Assembly: GCF_014203225.1 (NCBI RefSeq)
Contig: NZ_JACHIO010000017.1
Coordinates: 62,001-126,000, forward strand
From: Granulicella mallensis
GTDB lineage: Bacteria; Acidobacteriota; Terriglobia; Terriglobales; Acidobacteriaceae
DNA: 64,000 bases
Direction: 5' to 3'
Part shown: positions 53,301 through 62,799 of the stretch, one piece after another
Position numbering within the stretch: position 1 is the stretch's first letter
How the letters are laid out: each line of letters begins with the position of its first letter
Translations under genes and position numbers: made by a program
The notes under the pieces: generated by a model
The model's database searches: none
The model's input: the letters and a program-made list of their open reading frames with translations, nothing else
What the model was told of the DNA's origin: nothing

Positions 53301-54917
53301 CTATTCTTTGATGGGTGAATCCAGTTCCCCCGGAAGCAAGCCCCGCTGTACACGGCTATTCTTCTGTCCGTAGGTGAAGTACACAACCAGTCCAATGGCC
53401 AGCCAGATCACCAGCCGTGCCCAGTTGACCCAGCCCAGCTTGATCATCATGTAGCCGTTGAAGAGCACACCCAGGGCAGGAATAAACGGAACCCACGGCG
53501 TGCGGAACGGTCTCGCCTTGTCCGGGTCCGTCCTGCGCAGCACGATGATCGAGATACATACGATCACGAACGCCAGCAGCGTTCCAATGTTCACCATCTT
53601 GCCGATATCGTCGATCGGCGTCAGAGCACCCACGACACCTGCAATCGTTCCCACCAGGAAGGTGTTCTTGAACGGCGTGCGGAACCTGGGATGAACCTCG
53701 GCGAAGAACTTCTTGGGCAACAAACCATCGTTCGCCATGGCATACAGCACGCGGGTCTGGCCCAGCATCATGACCAGCATCACGCTCGTCAATCCAGCCA
53801 GCGCGCCCGCCGTGATGATATCGCTCGCCCACGGCAATCCGCGGTCGAGGAACGCACGAGCAATCGGGGCCTCAATATTGACCTGCTGCCACGGCACCAT
53901 GCCGGTAAGTACAGCCGCCACGCCGATGTACAGCAACGTGCAAAGAATCAGCGAGACGATGATGCCGATGGGCAGATCGCGCTGCGGATTCTTCGCCTCC
54001 TGAGCTGTCGTGGAGACCGCGTCGAAGCCGATATACGCAAAGAAGATGTACGCTGCGCCCGCGCCGATACCCGCAAATCCAAACGGCGCAAACGAGTGCC
54101 ACGAGGTGCCCCAGTTTGCCGGGTGGACATAGTGTGAACCCAATCCCAGAACAAACAGGACCACCACGACCTTGATCACGACGATGAGGGAGTTGAATCT
54201 CGCCGACTCCTGGATGCCGATCGCCAGCACTGTCGTAACGACCATCGCAATCAGGAAGGCCGGCAGGTTCAGGCCGATCTCGCGGCCGAACAACACAGGA
54301 GCTCCAAGAAAGGCATGCGCTCTCGCCAGCATGTCGGCTGTCGGGGCAGCTTTCAGAGCACCGAGCTGCACGATGTACTCCTGCGTTCCCGGAACGAGTG
54401 AAGCATAGTTGGAGGCCATGACCTGCCGCCCGATGTTATCCACCGCCACGCCCAGCGCAGTCCAGTGGTCATAGGCCAGCCACAGCGGGAACCGGATATG
54501 GAAGATCTCCAGCATCTCGATGAAATGGTTGGACCAGCCCGAACTGACCGTGCTCGCGCCCATGGCGTATTCCAGCGTCAGGTCCCAGCCGATGATCCAT
54601 GCGACCAGCTCTCCGAGCGTCGCATAGGCATAGGTGTAGGCCGATCCGGCCAGGGGAATCATGGCCGCAAACTCCGCATAGCAAAGTCCCGCGAAGGCGC
54701 ACCCCAAACCGCTCAACACGAACGACAGCATCAGGCCGGGGCCGGCATAGTGGGCTCCCAGGCCCGCCAGCACAAAGATGCCCGCGCCGATGACAGCGCC
54801 GACACCGAGCGCCGTCAACTGAAATGGCCCGAGTGAGCGATTGAGGGTTCCCTCGCCCGTGGCTCCCGCCTCGGCCATCAGCACGTTCATGGATTTCTTC
54901 GCAAAAAGATTCGCCAT
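53301..54917 (-). CDS. APC-family amino acid permease (cationic amino acid transporter-like)
   Basis: The 538-aa protein has about twelve to fourteen membrane segments. The APC consensus GVGAVIGAGIFVLAG occurs near residue 37, and AYIFFAYIGFDAVSTTAQEAKNPQRDLPIGI is typical of the CAT subfamily. GGGAGA lies before the ATG. Import of a basic or neutral amino acid by proton symport or exchange is likely. It follows a second APC permease by 33 bases in the same operon. Confidence 0.9.
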   Translation of the reverse strand: MANLFAKKSMNVLMAEAGATGEGTLNRSLGPFQLTALGVGAVIGAGIFVLAGLGAHYAGPGLMLSFVLSGLGCAFAGLCYAEFAAMIPLAGSAYTYAYATLGELVAWIIGWDLTLEYAMGASTVSSGWSNHFIEMLEIFHIRFPLWLAYDHWTALGVAVDNIGRQVMASNYASLVPGTQEYIVQLGALKAAPTADMLARAHAFLGAPVLFGREIGLNLPAFLIAMVVTTVLAIGIQESARFNSLIVVIKVVVVLFVLGLGSHYVHPANWGTSWHSFAPFGFAGIGAGAAYIFFAYIGFDAVSTTAQEAKNPQRDLPIGIIVSLILCTLLYIGVAAVLTGMVPWQQVNIEAPIARAFLDRGLPWASDIITAGALAGLTSVMLVMMLGQTRVLYAMANDGLLPKKFFAEVHPRFRTPFKNTFLVGTIAGVVGALTPIDDIGKMVNIGTLLAFVIVCISIIVLRRTDPDKARPFRTPWVPFIPALGVLFNGYMMIKLGWVNWARLVIWLAIGLVVYFTYGQKNSRVQRGLLPGELDSPIKE

Positions 54918-54950
54918 CCGCCGTTCTATCTCCCGTATAACTCGTTATCT

Positions 54951-56525
54951 TCAGGCGGCCTTCGCGGCTCGCCTTGTCCAAATCCAATACACCGGCACAC
55001 CGAGCAGCACCAGCAGCAGCCCGGGCCATGTGTACTGCGGCTTGTATCGCAACAGTACAACACAAATCCACAACGCCATGACGATGTACAGAGCCGGAAG
55101 CACAGGATAGCCAAACGCCCGGTAGGGCCGTGGGGCATCAGGGCGCGTCCGGCGAAGCCTGAACAGCCCCACGATCGTCAGCACATAAAACACCAGTACA
55201 GCAAAGATCACGTAATCGAGCAACTGCCCGTAGCTTCCACTCAGGCACAGGAGGCAGGTCCAGGCCCACTGAATCCAGAGCGAGTTCACCGGAGTCTTCG
55301 TCTTCTCGTCGAGCCTGCCGACGCTCTTGAAGAACAGCCCGTCCTGGCTCATGGCGTAGTACACCCGGGCGCCCGCCAGCAGCATTCCGTTCACGCAACC
55401 AAAGGTCGACACCAGGATCGCCGCCGCCATCAGCTTCGCGCCGATTCCGGCGAAGGCCGACTGCATTACTGCCGTGGCTACACGGTCCTCGGAGGCGAAC
55501 TGGATTCCCCGCCCCGCCAGCGTCGTCGCGCTCGCCGAACCCACCATCGGGAGCACGCTGAGGAAGACGAAGTTGCAGAGGATATAGAGCAGCAGCACGA
55601 CACCCGTCCCCAGCGCCAGGGACAGCGGCAGATTGCGCTTCGGGTTGCGGATCTCGCCCGCAGTAAAGGTCACATTATTCCAGGCGTCAGAGCTGAACAG
55701 AGACCCCACCTGCACGACCGCAATCACCGTAAAGATGCCGACATACTCAATCGGTCCGCCGACGCCGACCTGCACCGCATGCTGCGTATGCCAGCCCGCG
55801 TTCGCAAAGAAGGCGTGCCAGTTCGCGCCAAAGTTCGCGGCAATCGCAACGGCGTTCTTGGCGACGACACCGACCGCGATCACCCCCAGCAGCGCCAGCA
55901 CCTTCGCGCTGGTAAAGATGTTCTGTACCGCCGCGCCCAGCTTCACGCCACGGGTATTGGTGAAGGTCAGCAGCGTAATCACAGCTATGGCGGCAAGATT
56001 TGCCGTGTTCAATCCAATGTTGCCGCTGCCGATGTGCAACAGCCAGCGGTTCTGGCTCACTCCCGGGAAGAACACGCCGAGGAACTTGCCGAACGCCACA
56101 CCAACCGCCGCAATCGTTCCGGTCTGGATCACCAGGAACAGTGTCCAACCGTAGAGGAAGCCCCAGATCGGCCCCAGTCCTTCGCGCAGATAGACATACT
56201 GGCCGCCGGCCTTGGGCATCATGGCAGCGAGTTCGCCGTAGCTCAGGGCGCCGATCAGCGTCATTGCCGCCGTTACCAGCCACGCCGCAATCAACAGTGC
56301 GGGCGAGCCAAGTACGCGGCTCATGTCCGCCGGAACAATGAAGATGCCCGACCCGATCATCGAGCCCATCACGATGGCGGTAGCGGAAAAGAGCCCCATC
56401 CCCTGCACGAAGTTCGGAGCGGAAGAGGCGGCTACGGGAGTGTTTTCCCGACCAGCAGCGGCGCTTTTTGCCGATGCGGTGGAGAGGCTTGCGATGGTCC
56501 CAGCGTTGAATGACTCAGCTTTCAC
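54951..56525 (-). CDS. APC-family amino acid permease, second
   Basis: GTG 56525 is chosen because it follows the thiE stop by eleven bases and has TTTGGGG upstream; an ATG at 56576 would overlap thiE by 40 bases. The 524-aa protein has a Ser/Ala-rich start, then APC segments (FSATAIVMGSMIGSGIFIVPADM, WNNVTFTAGEIRNPKRNLPLSLALG). The pattern is closer to L-type/LAT-like exchangers (YfnA/SteT kind) than its neighbour. The substrate is unknown. It lies between thiE and the other permease gene. Confidence 0.9.
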   Translation of the reverse strand: MKAESFNAGTIASLSTASAKSAAAGRENTPVAASSAPNFVQGMGLFSATAIVMGSMIGSGIFIVPADMSRVLGSPALLIAAWLVTAAMTLIGALSYGELAAMMPKAGGQYVYLREGLGPIWGFLYGWTLFLVIQTGTIAAVGVAFGKFLGVFFPGVSQNRWLLHIGSGNIGLNTANLAAIAVITLLTFTNTRGVKLGAAVQNIFTSAKVLALLGVIAVGVVAKNAVAIAANFGANWHAFFANAGWHTQHAVQVGVGGPIEYVGIFTVIAVVQVGSLFSSDAWNNVTFTAGEIRNPKRNLPLSLALGTGVVLLLYILCNFVFLSVLPMVGSASATTLAGRGIQFASEDRVATAVMQSAFAGIGAKLMAAAILVSTFGCVNGMLLAGARVYYAMSQDGLFFKSVGRLDEKTKTPVNSLWIQWAWTCLLCLSGSYGQLLDYVIFAVLVFYVLTIVGLFRLRRTRPDAPRPYRAFGYPVLPALYIVMALWICVVLLRYKPQYTWPGLLLVLLGVPVYWIWTRRAAKAA

Positions 56526-56536
56526 GTACCCCAAAC

Positions 56537-57157
56537 CTACCGTAAAAACTCGAGAAAGTCTCTCGCTACTTTGCAAGGGCTCTCGCCACCGGAAAACAGG
56601 CCTCCGATGACCGCGATTGAATCCGCTCCGGCCTCGATCACAGCCCTTGCATTTTCGCGGTTAATCCCACCAATCGCCACGATGGGCTTTGCCGTCAGCG
56701 CTCGCGCTCGTCGTACTCCTTCGAGTCCCACCACCGGCTCGGCATCCAGCTTCGTCGAGGTCGCAAATACCGGCCCCACCGCGATGTAATCCGCCTCGCT
56801 CGCGTCCGCCACACGTACCTGCTCGTCGTTATGCGTCGAGACGCCGATCATGCGTCCCGCACCCAGAACGCGCCGCACCGCCGCCGGAGGGAGGTCGAGA
56901 TGTCCCACATGCACGCCGTTCCAGCCGGCCAGTGCCGCGAGGTCTGCGCGATCATTCAGGATCAGCGTGGCCTCCACTCCCGCGAATACCGCTGCAATCT
57001 CCGCGGCGGTCTGCAGAATCTCTTGCGGGGTACCGGTCTTGTCGCGATATTGCAGGAGCGTCACCCCTGCATCGCGGAGTTCGCGTGCAAAGTCCGCGAC
57101 GTGTACGCCGCGGGTGGTGAGGGTTTCTTTGTCGATGATGGGGTAGAGCGGGGTCAT
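56537..57157 (-). CDS. thiE: Thiamine-phosphate synthase
   Basis: ATG 57157 is preferred over the TTG at 57172; the protein has 206 aa. The TIM-barrel motifs of ThiE are present: LLQYRDKTG, LILNDRADLAALAGWNGVHVGHLDLP, GVSTHNDEQV, DYIAVGPVFATSTKLD and PIVAIGGINRENA. It couples the pyrimidine diphosphate and thiazole phosphate into thiamine phosphate in the cytosol. ThiE usually has a Thr/Lys pair at the thiazole site (TxTK), and ATSTK fits this. No thiamine riboswitch is seen upstream, and the gene is followed by permeases rather than other thi genes. Confidence 0.92.
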   Translation of the reverse strand: MTPLYPIIDKETLTTRGVHVADFARELRDAGVTLLQYRDKTGTPQEILQTAAEIAAVFAGVEATLILNDRADLAALAGWNGVHVGHLDLPPAAVRRVLGAGRMIGVSTHNDEQVRVADASEADYIAVGPVFATSTKLDAEPVVGLEGVRRARALTAKPIVAIGGINRENARAVIEAGADSIAVIGGLFSGGESPCKVARDFLEFLR

Positions 57158-57190
57158 CTTACGGTCTGGCAAACGCCTTGCCTTTGCTTT

Positions 57191-57442
57191 TGCCTTTCTG
57201 GCTTGTCATTCCCGCAGGGAATCTGCTGTTGCTTTTGCCGTTGTCGTTGTTTTTCTGGCTTGTCATTCCGAGCGCAGCAAGGAACCTGCTTCCTCCCGTT
57301 TTTCGTTCATGCTGCCCAGAAAACCTGCAGGCAAAACTGCAAACACGTAGCCTGTGCCACCCCATAACAATGATGGCGGCACAGGCAAAGAACGGGAGGA
57401 AGCAGGTTCCTCGCTCCGCTCGGAATGACAACAAGAAAGGCA
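57191..57442. repeat. Long inverted repeat, family B copy 4
   Basis: It starts with a TTGTCATTCCCGCAGGGAAT fragment, then arms TGGCTTGTCATTCCGAGCGC (about 57257) and GCTCGGAATGACAACAAG (about 57418) around CCTGCTTCCTCCCGTT and its complement. It lies between thiE and the 3' end of accC. Confidence 0.8.
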
Positions 57443-57469
57443 AGTGCAAAAGCGAAACAAGCAACAAAT

Positions 57470-58843
57470 CTATTTCGCTTCTGCCTTCAACCGATCCTTC
57501 TCGCGCTCCAGGAACCGTTCCATGAACTTCGTATCGAACGCCCCCGAACGGAACTCCGCATCGGCAAAGATCTTCTCATGCAGAGGAATGGTCGTATGAA
57601 TTCCCTGCACCACGAACTGGCTTAGCGCGCGCTGCATCTTGTTCATCGCCTCTTCGCGATCCTTGCCGTGGCAGATCAGCTTCGCGATCAGAGAGTCGTA
57701 GTACTGCGGCACGACGCCCTCGGCATACTGCGCCGTATCGACGCGCACACCGTTACCGCCGGGCACGTTGTAGACCGTGATCTTGCCAGGGCTCGGCGTG
57801 AACTTCTCCGGGTGCTCCGCGTTGATGCGGCACTCGATGGCGTGGCCGATGATCTCAGGCTGCTTCGGCACGATATCGCTGAGCTTCTCTCCCGATGCGA
57901 TCCGCAACTGGGCCTTGACGAGGTCTACCCCCGTCACCATCTCGGTGACGCAGTGCTCCACCTGGATGCGCGTGTTCATCTCGATGAAGTAGATCTGGCC
58001 GTCCTCGTCCATCAGGAACTCGATGGTGCCCGCGTTCCAGTAGCCGATGTCCTTGAGCGACCGCTTGATGACCTTGCCCATCTCTTCGCGCTGCTTGGGC
58101 GTAATCTGCAGGCTTGGGGCCTCTTCGATCAGCTTCTGGTGCCGCCGCTGAATGGAGCACTCGCGCTCGCCCAGAGACATCACATTGCCATGCTCATCGG
58201 CCAGCACCTGGAACTCGATGTGCCGGGGCCGCTCGATAAACTTCTCCATGTACAGCTCGCCGTTGCCGAACGCATTGAGCGCCTCGGTCGAGGCCTGCTG
58301 ATACAGCGCGGGCAGCTCCTCCTTGCTGCGGCAAATACGCATGCCGCGTCCGCCGCCGCCTGCAACGGCCTTCAGGATTACGGGATACTTGATTGACTGC
58401 GCCCACTCCAGCGCCTCGCCCTCGGTCGCAACGATGCCGTCCGAGCCGGGCAGAATCGGCACCTTGGCCTTCTTCATCGTCTGGCGCGCGGTGGACTTTT
58501 CGCCCATCATGCGCGTGACCTCCGGCGGAGGCCCGATGAACTTGATGTTCGAAGCGCGGCATACTTCAGCGAAGTTGGCGTTCTCGCTCAACAGACCATA
58601 GCCCGGGTGCACAGCGTCCGCGCCTGCAATCTCCGCCGCCGAGATGACCGCCGGCACATTGAGATAGCTGTCCGCCGACTTGGGCGGCCCGATGCAGATC
58701 GCCTCGTCGGCGAACCGCACGTGCAGGCTGTTGCGGTCGGCCTCCGAGTACACCGCCACCGTGCGGATGCCCATCTCCTTGCACGCGCTGATAACGCGCA
58801 ATGCAATCTCTCCGCGATTTGCAATCAGTACCTTACGAATCAT
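57470..58843 (-). CDS. accC: Acetyl-CoA carboxylase, biotin carboxylase subunit
   Basis: The 457-aa protein is full length for Acc[19 protein letters not shown] opens it. The ATP-grasp motif [34 protein letters not shown], the catalytic [18 protein letters not shown] region and [20 protein letters not shown] follow. It carboxylates biotin on AccB with bicarbonate and ATP, the first half of malonyl-CoA synthesis. It lies 297 bases after accB on the same strand, with a family F repeat between; the two are usually co-transcribed. Confidence 0.96.
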   Translation of the reverse strand: MIRKVLIANRGEIALRVISACKEMGIRTVAVYSEADRNSLHVRFADEAICIGPPKSADSYLNVPAVISAAEIAGADAVHPGYGLLSENANFAEVCRASNIKFIGPPPEVTRMMGEKSTARQTMKKAKVPILPGSDGIVATEGEALEWAQSIKYPVILKAVAGGGGRGMRICRSKEELPALYQQASTEALNAFGNGELYMEKFIERPRHIEFQVLADEHGNVMSLGERECSIQRRHQKLIEEAPSLQITPKQREEMGKVIKRSLKDIGYWNAGTIEFLMDEDGQIYFIEMNTRIQVEHCVTEMVTGVDLVKAQLRIASGEKLSDIVPKQPEIIGHAIECRINAEHPEKFTPSPGKITVYNVPGGNGVRVDTAQYAEGVVPQYYDSLIAKLICHGKDREEAMNKMQRALSQFVVQGIHTTIPLHEKIFADAEFRSGAFDTKFMERFLEREKDRLKAEAK

Positions 58844-58863
58844 TCCATGCCCTTGGTCTTGTC

Positions 58864-58925
58864 GTTGCTTTTCTGGTTGTCGTTGTTCTCTTGCTTGTCA
58901 TTCCCGCAGGGAATCTGCTTTTGCC
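58864..58925. repeat. Family B fragment
   Basis: TTGCTTTTCTGGTTGTCG and TTGTCATTCCCGCAGGGAAT repeat the outer edge of family B elements just upstream of accC. Confidence 0.55.
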
Positions 58926-58928
58926 CTT

Positions 58929-59092
58929 GCTTTGAAAGGGCGGGACTTCAGTCCCGCCGCCTACGTCACCACGGGAATGCGGCTTTAGCCGCTGAGGGAA
59001 TATTTCCCTGGCTCAAGAATCCCTCAGCGGCTAAAGCCGTCCGCTGAAGTGCCTGTTTCCGTGTGGCCTGAAGGCCACACCTTTCAAAACAA
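58929..59092. repeat. Inverted repeat, family F copy 2
   Basis: TTTGAAAGGGCGGGACTTCA and GGCCACACCTTTCAAAAC form the ends. CTTTAGCCGCTGAGGGAATA and CCCTCAGCGGCTAAAGCC form a strong inner stem. It lies between accB and accC, so any co-transcript must read through it. Confidence 0.7.
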
Positions 59093-59140
59093 GTCTTACT
59101 CATATTAGCCAGCCCTCAGTAAAACTGCCTCTGCAAGCAC

Positions 59141-59665
59141 CTACCGCGCCTTGATCGCGAACAGCGGCTGCCCATACTCCACCGGCTGCCCAGGCTTGAC
59201 CAACACCTTCACGATTTCGCCCGCAGCGTCAGACTCAATCTCATTCATCAGCTTCATCGCTTCGACGATGCAGAGAACCTTGCCTGCCTCGACCTGGTCT
59301 CCGACCTTTACAAAGACCTCGGCATCCGGAGAGGGAGCATCGTAGAACGTGCCGACGATGGGCGACTTCACGATATGCGCGCCCGCGTGCGGATCGACCT
59401 CAGCCGCAGGTACAACCGCGGCGGGGGCACTTGCGGCAGGAGCCGCGACCGCAGCCGGTGCCGGAGCACTACCGCGCTGGGCAGCCATCAGGGCGGCTAA
59501 CTGCGCCATGTCAAAGCCCGCAGGAGTAGCAGCCGCTACCGGGGTCTCGCCCGCAAACTTCAACCCAACCTTCAGGTCCGGCCGCTCCATCTCGAACTCT
59601 TCGACACCGCTGGCCTTCAAAAACTCGACCAGCTCGCGCAATTCCTTCAGATCATTTCCGTCCAT
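59141..59665 (-). CDS. accB: Biotin carboxyl carrier protein of acetyl-CoA carboxylase
   Basis: ATG 59665 is chosen for GAGGAG nine bases upstream; the protein has 174 aa. The start (DLKELRELVEFLKASGVEEFEMERPDLKVGLKF) matches AccB. An Ala/Pro-rich linker (about 60-90) follows, and the biotinyl domain has EAMKLMNEIESD with the biotinylated Lys138. It carries carboxybiotin between AccC and the transferase. It lies 39 bases downstream of the Xaa-Pro peptidase gene and upstream of accC. The carboxyltransferase genes accA/accD are not in the window. Confidence 0.95.
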   Translation of the reverse strand: MDGNDLKELRELVEFLKASGVEEFEMERPDLKVGLKFAGETPVAAATPAGFDMAQLAALMAAQRGSAPAPAAVAAPAASAPAAVVPAAEVDPHAGAHIVKSPIVGTFYDAPSPDAEVFVKVGDQVEAGKVLCIVEAMKLMNEIESDAAGEIVKVLVKPGQPVEYGQPLFAIKAR

Positions 59666-59704
59666 TCGTTTCAACTCCTCTACTTCAGTCTTAAATCTCT
59701 ACTT

Positions 59705-60793
59705 TTACAACTCTATCCATGCTTTCGGGCTTGCCGCCGTCAGCACCTCGCCACCGGTTTGTGTCACCAGCACCATATCTTCAATGCGGATGCCAAACTC
59801 ACCCGGCAGATAAACACCCGGCTCGATCGTCACAACCATCCCAGCCTCGAGCACCTGTTCCTGCTTCGCCGCCAGCCTCGGCCCCTCATGAATCTCCAGG
59901 CCGACGCCGTGGCCCGTCGAGTGCGAAAAAAACTTGTCCAGCTTCTCTCGCCGCAATACCGATCTCGCGGCCTCGTCGACCTCGCCGCAGCTTACGCCCG
60001 GAGCTACAGCCGCAACCGCGGCCTGTTGGGCTTCCAGCACCGAATGATACACGTCCCACTCGCGCTGGCTCGCCTTGCCGAGGTGCACAGTACGGGTCAT
60101 ATCCGAGCAATAACCGTCCAGCAACACCCCGAAATCCATCGTACAAAAGCCTCGGCGAGGCAGTTTGGCCGTGGTCGCACGGCCATGCGGCAACGCCGAC
60201 CGCTCTCCACTGGCAATGATCGTCTCGAAGCTCATCGCCTCGGCCCCACCCATACGCGCCTTGAACTCCAGCGCCGCAGCCACCTCGGCCTCGGTCGCAT
60301 CCGTTACGACGTGCTCCAGAACACCTTCGAAGAGGCTGCAACCGAGGTCCGCAGCGCGGCGTACCAACACCAGCTCGTCGGCATCCTTTACCTCGCGCAG
60401 CCGGGCGACAAGGCCTTCCACCGGAGCAAAAAAGGCACGGCGCAGCTTCACGGGCAAGGCTTTGCGAAGTTTTTCCAGGGCCGCCACGGTTGTCTGCGTC
60501 GCATCGAAGCCGCAGCGCTTTGCGCCCGAGACGGCAAGCCACTCCGCTGCCAGCGCCGTGGCGGGTTTCTGCTCGACGACGACACGAAGCCCGCTCACCT
60601 CGGCCTTGGCCTGTGTCTTGTAGCGGCCATCCGTAAAGAGGCAGGCCCGCCCGCCGGATAAGGCCAGCGCGCCGTTGGAGCCTGTAAATCCTGTCAGATA
60701 GCGAACATCTGGGGGGTGCGTCACCAGCAGGGCGTCCATCCCCGCTGTTGCCGCGATCCGCATCGCTGCTCGCCGTCTCTTGAGTTGATTCAT
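59705..60793 (-). CDS. M24-family Xaa-Pro aminopeptidase/dipeptidase
   Basis: ATG 60793 is chosen (AGAGA just upstream, family similarity begins MNQLKRRRAAM); the protein has 362 aa. The N-terminal creatinase-like domain has LLVTHPPDVRYLTGFTGSNG. The M24 metal ligands are visible: Asp in CTMDFGVLLDGYCSDMTRTVHLG, His in STGHGVGLEIHEGP, and two Glu in TIEPGVYLPGEFGIRIEDM. It cleaves peptide bonds next to proline in the cytosol. It is probably the first gene of an operon with accB and accC. In many bacteria efp sits in between; here it does not. Confidence 0.92.
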   Translation of the reverse strand: MNQLKRRRAAMRIAATAGMDALLVTHPPDVRYLTGFTGSNGALALSGGRACLFTDGRYKTQAKAEVSGLRVVVEQKPATALAAEWLAVSGAKRCGFDATQTTVAALEKLRKALPVKLRRAFFAPVEGLVARLREVKDADELVLVRRAADLGCSLFEGVLEHVVTDATEAEVAAALEFKARMGGAEAMSFETIIASGERSALPHGRATTAKLPRRGFCTMDFGVLLDGYCSDMTRTVHLGKASQREWDVYHSVLEAQQAAVAAVAPGVSCGEVDEAARSVLRREKLDKFFSHSTGHGVGLEIHEGPRLAAKQEQVLEAGMVVTIEPGVYLPGEFGIRIEDMVLVTQTGGEVLTAASPKAWIEL

Positions 60794-60883
60794 TCTCTTC
60801 GATTCTACCCTTCCCCCTACCCACAACAGCAATGCCGCGTCTCAGTAATTGGTTGTTCCCAATCGACCCCGTTATCATGAACT

Positions 60884-61771
60884 ATGGTTCATCGACCGGC
60901 GCGAATTCGACGCGCAGAAGCTCAGCGCATCACTCGCCGAAACTTCCTCATCGGCAGCGCCGCCGCAGGTCTCGGTGTGGCAACCTATGCCGGAACCCAT
61001 GGCCGCCACCAGATCGAGTTCGTTCAGCGCAACATCCCCATCACGAAACTGCCCGACGCCTTTCAGGGCTTCCGCATCGTCCAGATCAGCGACATTCATC
61101 TGGAGGAGTACACCGAGGCCTACTTTCTCGAGGAGTTCGTCCGTCGCACCAATCTGCTCAAGCCTGATCTTGTCCTCCTGACCGGCGACTTCGTCAGTAA
61201 GGGCCCCCTCGATGTCTCGGTCGCTTACAACGCCGCCGGCATGTGCGCTGAGATTCTCACCGGCCTCACCTGCCCGCAGCGCTACGCTATTCTCGGCAAC
61301 CATGACGTCTCCGTCAGCTCCGAGCGTGTCATCCAGGCACTCGAGGCCCATGGGACCCCCGTTCTTGTGGACAGCTACATCCCCATCGAGCGCGGCAAGG
61401 ACCACTTCTGGCTCAGCGGCGCCTGCGACCCCGGCACCTCACACTGCTATCTCGAGATGGCCATCCCGCCGATGGCCGATGCGCCGGTCATCTTCATGGC
61501 CCATGAGCCTGACTTCGTCGAGACGGTCGTGCAGCACCCCCGCTTTCCCTCGATCGACCTGATGCTCTCCGGACACACCCACGGCGGACAGGTGCGCCTG
61601 CCCATCCTCGGCCCACTCATCCTGCCGCCGATGGGCAAGAAGTATGTCGAAGGCCTCTTTCACTTCGGGCATATGCAGCTCTACGTCAATCGCGGTGTCG
61701 GTACGGTAGGTCTGCCCTTCCGTCTGAACTGCCCCTCAGAGCTGACAGAATTGACTCTGGTGCGAGCCTGA
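60884..61771 (+). CDS. Tat-exported metallophosphoesterase (YaeI-like)
   Basis: The 295-aa protein starts with a twin-arginine signal (ITRRNFLIGSAAAGLGVATYAG, about 16-37). The calcineurin-like motifs follow: VQISDIHLEEY (Asp70, His72), LLTGDFVSKG, AILGNHDVS, FMAHEPDF and LSGHTHGGQVRLP. This pattern fits the YaeI/YkuE group of envelope phosphoesterases, some of which act on lipid phosphates. The substrate here is unknown. The ribosome-binding site is weak. The gene is divergent from the peptidase-acc operon, with 90 bases between starts. Confidence 0.88.
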   Translation: MVHRPARIRRAEAQRITRRNFLIGSAAAGLGVATYAGTHGRHQIEFVQRNIPITKLPDAFQGFRIVQISDIHLEEYTEAYFLEEFVRRTNLLKPDLVLLTGDFVSKGPLDVSVAYNAAGMCAEILTGLTCPQRYAILGNHDVSVSSERVIQALEAHGTPVLVDSYIPIERGKDHFWLSGACDPGTSHCYLEMAIPPMADAPVIFMAHEPDFVETVVQHPRFPSIDLMLSGHTHGGQVRLPILGPLILPPMGKKYVEGLFHFGHMQLYVNRGVGTVGLPFRLNCPSELTELTLVRA

Positions 61772-61923
61772 GCCCTGACTCGAAGCACGTGGAAGGGCCA
61801 GGTTTTGCGATGTCGACCCTAGCAAAGTCCGGCTCTTTTCGTTTTCGTCAGTTCTTTGTCAGTTCTTTGTCAGCGACCGCGTTGAATCCGAATACACGCT
61901 ACGCGAATCTATAGAATCAGCCT

Positions 61924-62541
61924 ATGCCGTTCGCTAGTGTTCAAAAGGTCGCCGATGCAGATTTCCCCACACGCTGGGGACACTTCCGCATCCTTGGATT
62001 TGAAGGTCTCACATTGCCTGGCGACCCCTCGCGCAAGGCAGTCGAAAGCGCCGTCGCGCTCGTGATGGGCGATATCCACGCCGCACCGCCTCTCGTGCGT
62101 ATCCACTCGCAATGCCTCACCGGGGATGTCTTCCACTCGCTCCGCTGCGACTGCCATGACCAACTCCACCTGGCACTCGGAAAGATCACCGAAGAGGGTT
62201 CGGGCATTCTGCTCTATGAGCAGCAGGAAGGCCGTGGAATCGGCCTGATGGCCAAGCTTCGCGCCTATGAGTTGCAGGACCAGGGACTGGACACCATCGA
62301 AGCCAACGAGCAGCTTGGGTTTGAAGCTGACTGCCGCCACTTCGAACTGCCCGCAGAGATCCTCAAATACCTGAAGGTTCCCGCGGTGCGACTGATGACA
62401 AACAACCCGGAGAAGATCGCGGCGATGGAAGCAGGAGGAGTCAAGGTTGTTGAACGGGTCTCTGCAGCCATCCCCAGCGAACCGACCTTCGCACGCTATC
62501 TGGAGACCAAGCGCGAGAGAATGGGACACCTGATCGTTTAA
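61924..62541 (+). CDS. ribA: GTP cyclohydrolase II
   Basis: The 205-aa protein is the stand-alone RibA domain. VRIHSQCLTGDVFHSLRCDCHDQL supplies the three zinc ligands (Cys64, Cys75, Cys77). LLYEQQEGRGIGLMAKLRAYELQDQGLDT carries the active-site Arg and Gly-rich loop, and the end (LMTNNPEKIAAMEAGGVKVVERV) is typical. It opens GTP to the first pyrimidine of riboflavin synthesis. There is no fused DHBP synthase domain, unlike the RibBA fusions common in many bacteria, and no other rib gene is nearby. A small direct repeat (TCAGTTCTTTG twice) lies upstream at about 61848-61871. Confidence 0.95.
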   Translation: MPFASVQKVADADFPTRWGHFRILGFEGLTLPGDPSRKAVESAVALVMGDIHAAPPLVRIHSQCLTGDVFHSLRCDCHDQLHLALGKITEEGSGILLYEQQEGRGIGLMAKLRAYELQDQGLDTIEANEQLGFEADCRHFELPAEILKYLKVPAVRLMTNNPEKIAAMEAGGVKVVERVSAAIPSEPTFARYLETKRERMGHLIV

Positions 62542-62570
62542 GGCGATTACGGCTGAAGGTAGAAGACGAC

Positions 62571-62772
62571 GCTTTTGCCTTTCTTGCTTGTCATTCCGAG
62601 CGCAGCGAGCGAACCTGCTGTCTCCCGTTTTTTGCCAGAACTTCCGAAAAAGCTATGCGCTGGGATAAAGGTTGGCCTTCTAGTTCTGCCCAAAGTCTTT
62701 TGGGTGATTCGAACCGAAGAACGGGAGGAAGCAGGTTCACTCGCTCCGCTCGGAATGACAAGCAAGAAAAGC
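62571..62772. repeat. Long inverted repeat, family B copy 5
   Basis: GCTTTTGCCTTTCTTGCTTG with TCATTCCGAGCGCAGCGAG at the left and CTCGCTCCGCTCGGAATGAC with AAGCAAGAAAAGC at the right. It lies between the convergent ends of ribA and the MarR gene. Confidence 0.8.
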
Positions 62773-62799
62773 AAGAGCAAAGACAAAAAGCAACAGCTC

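Noticed and set aside
56526-56576. ATG start for the second APC permease overlapping thiE
   Set aside because: The GTG at 56525 has a better ribosome-binding site and avoids a 40-base overlap.
57158-57300. Thiamine (TPP) riboswitch before thiE
   Set aside because: No CTGAGA-type core is seen; the region is a family B repeat.
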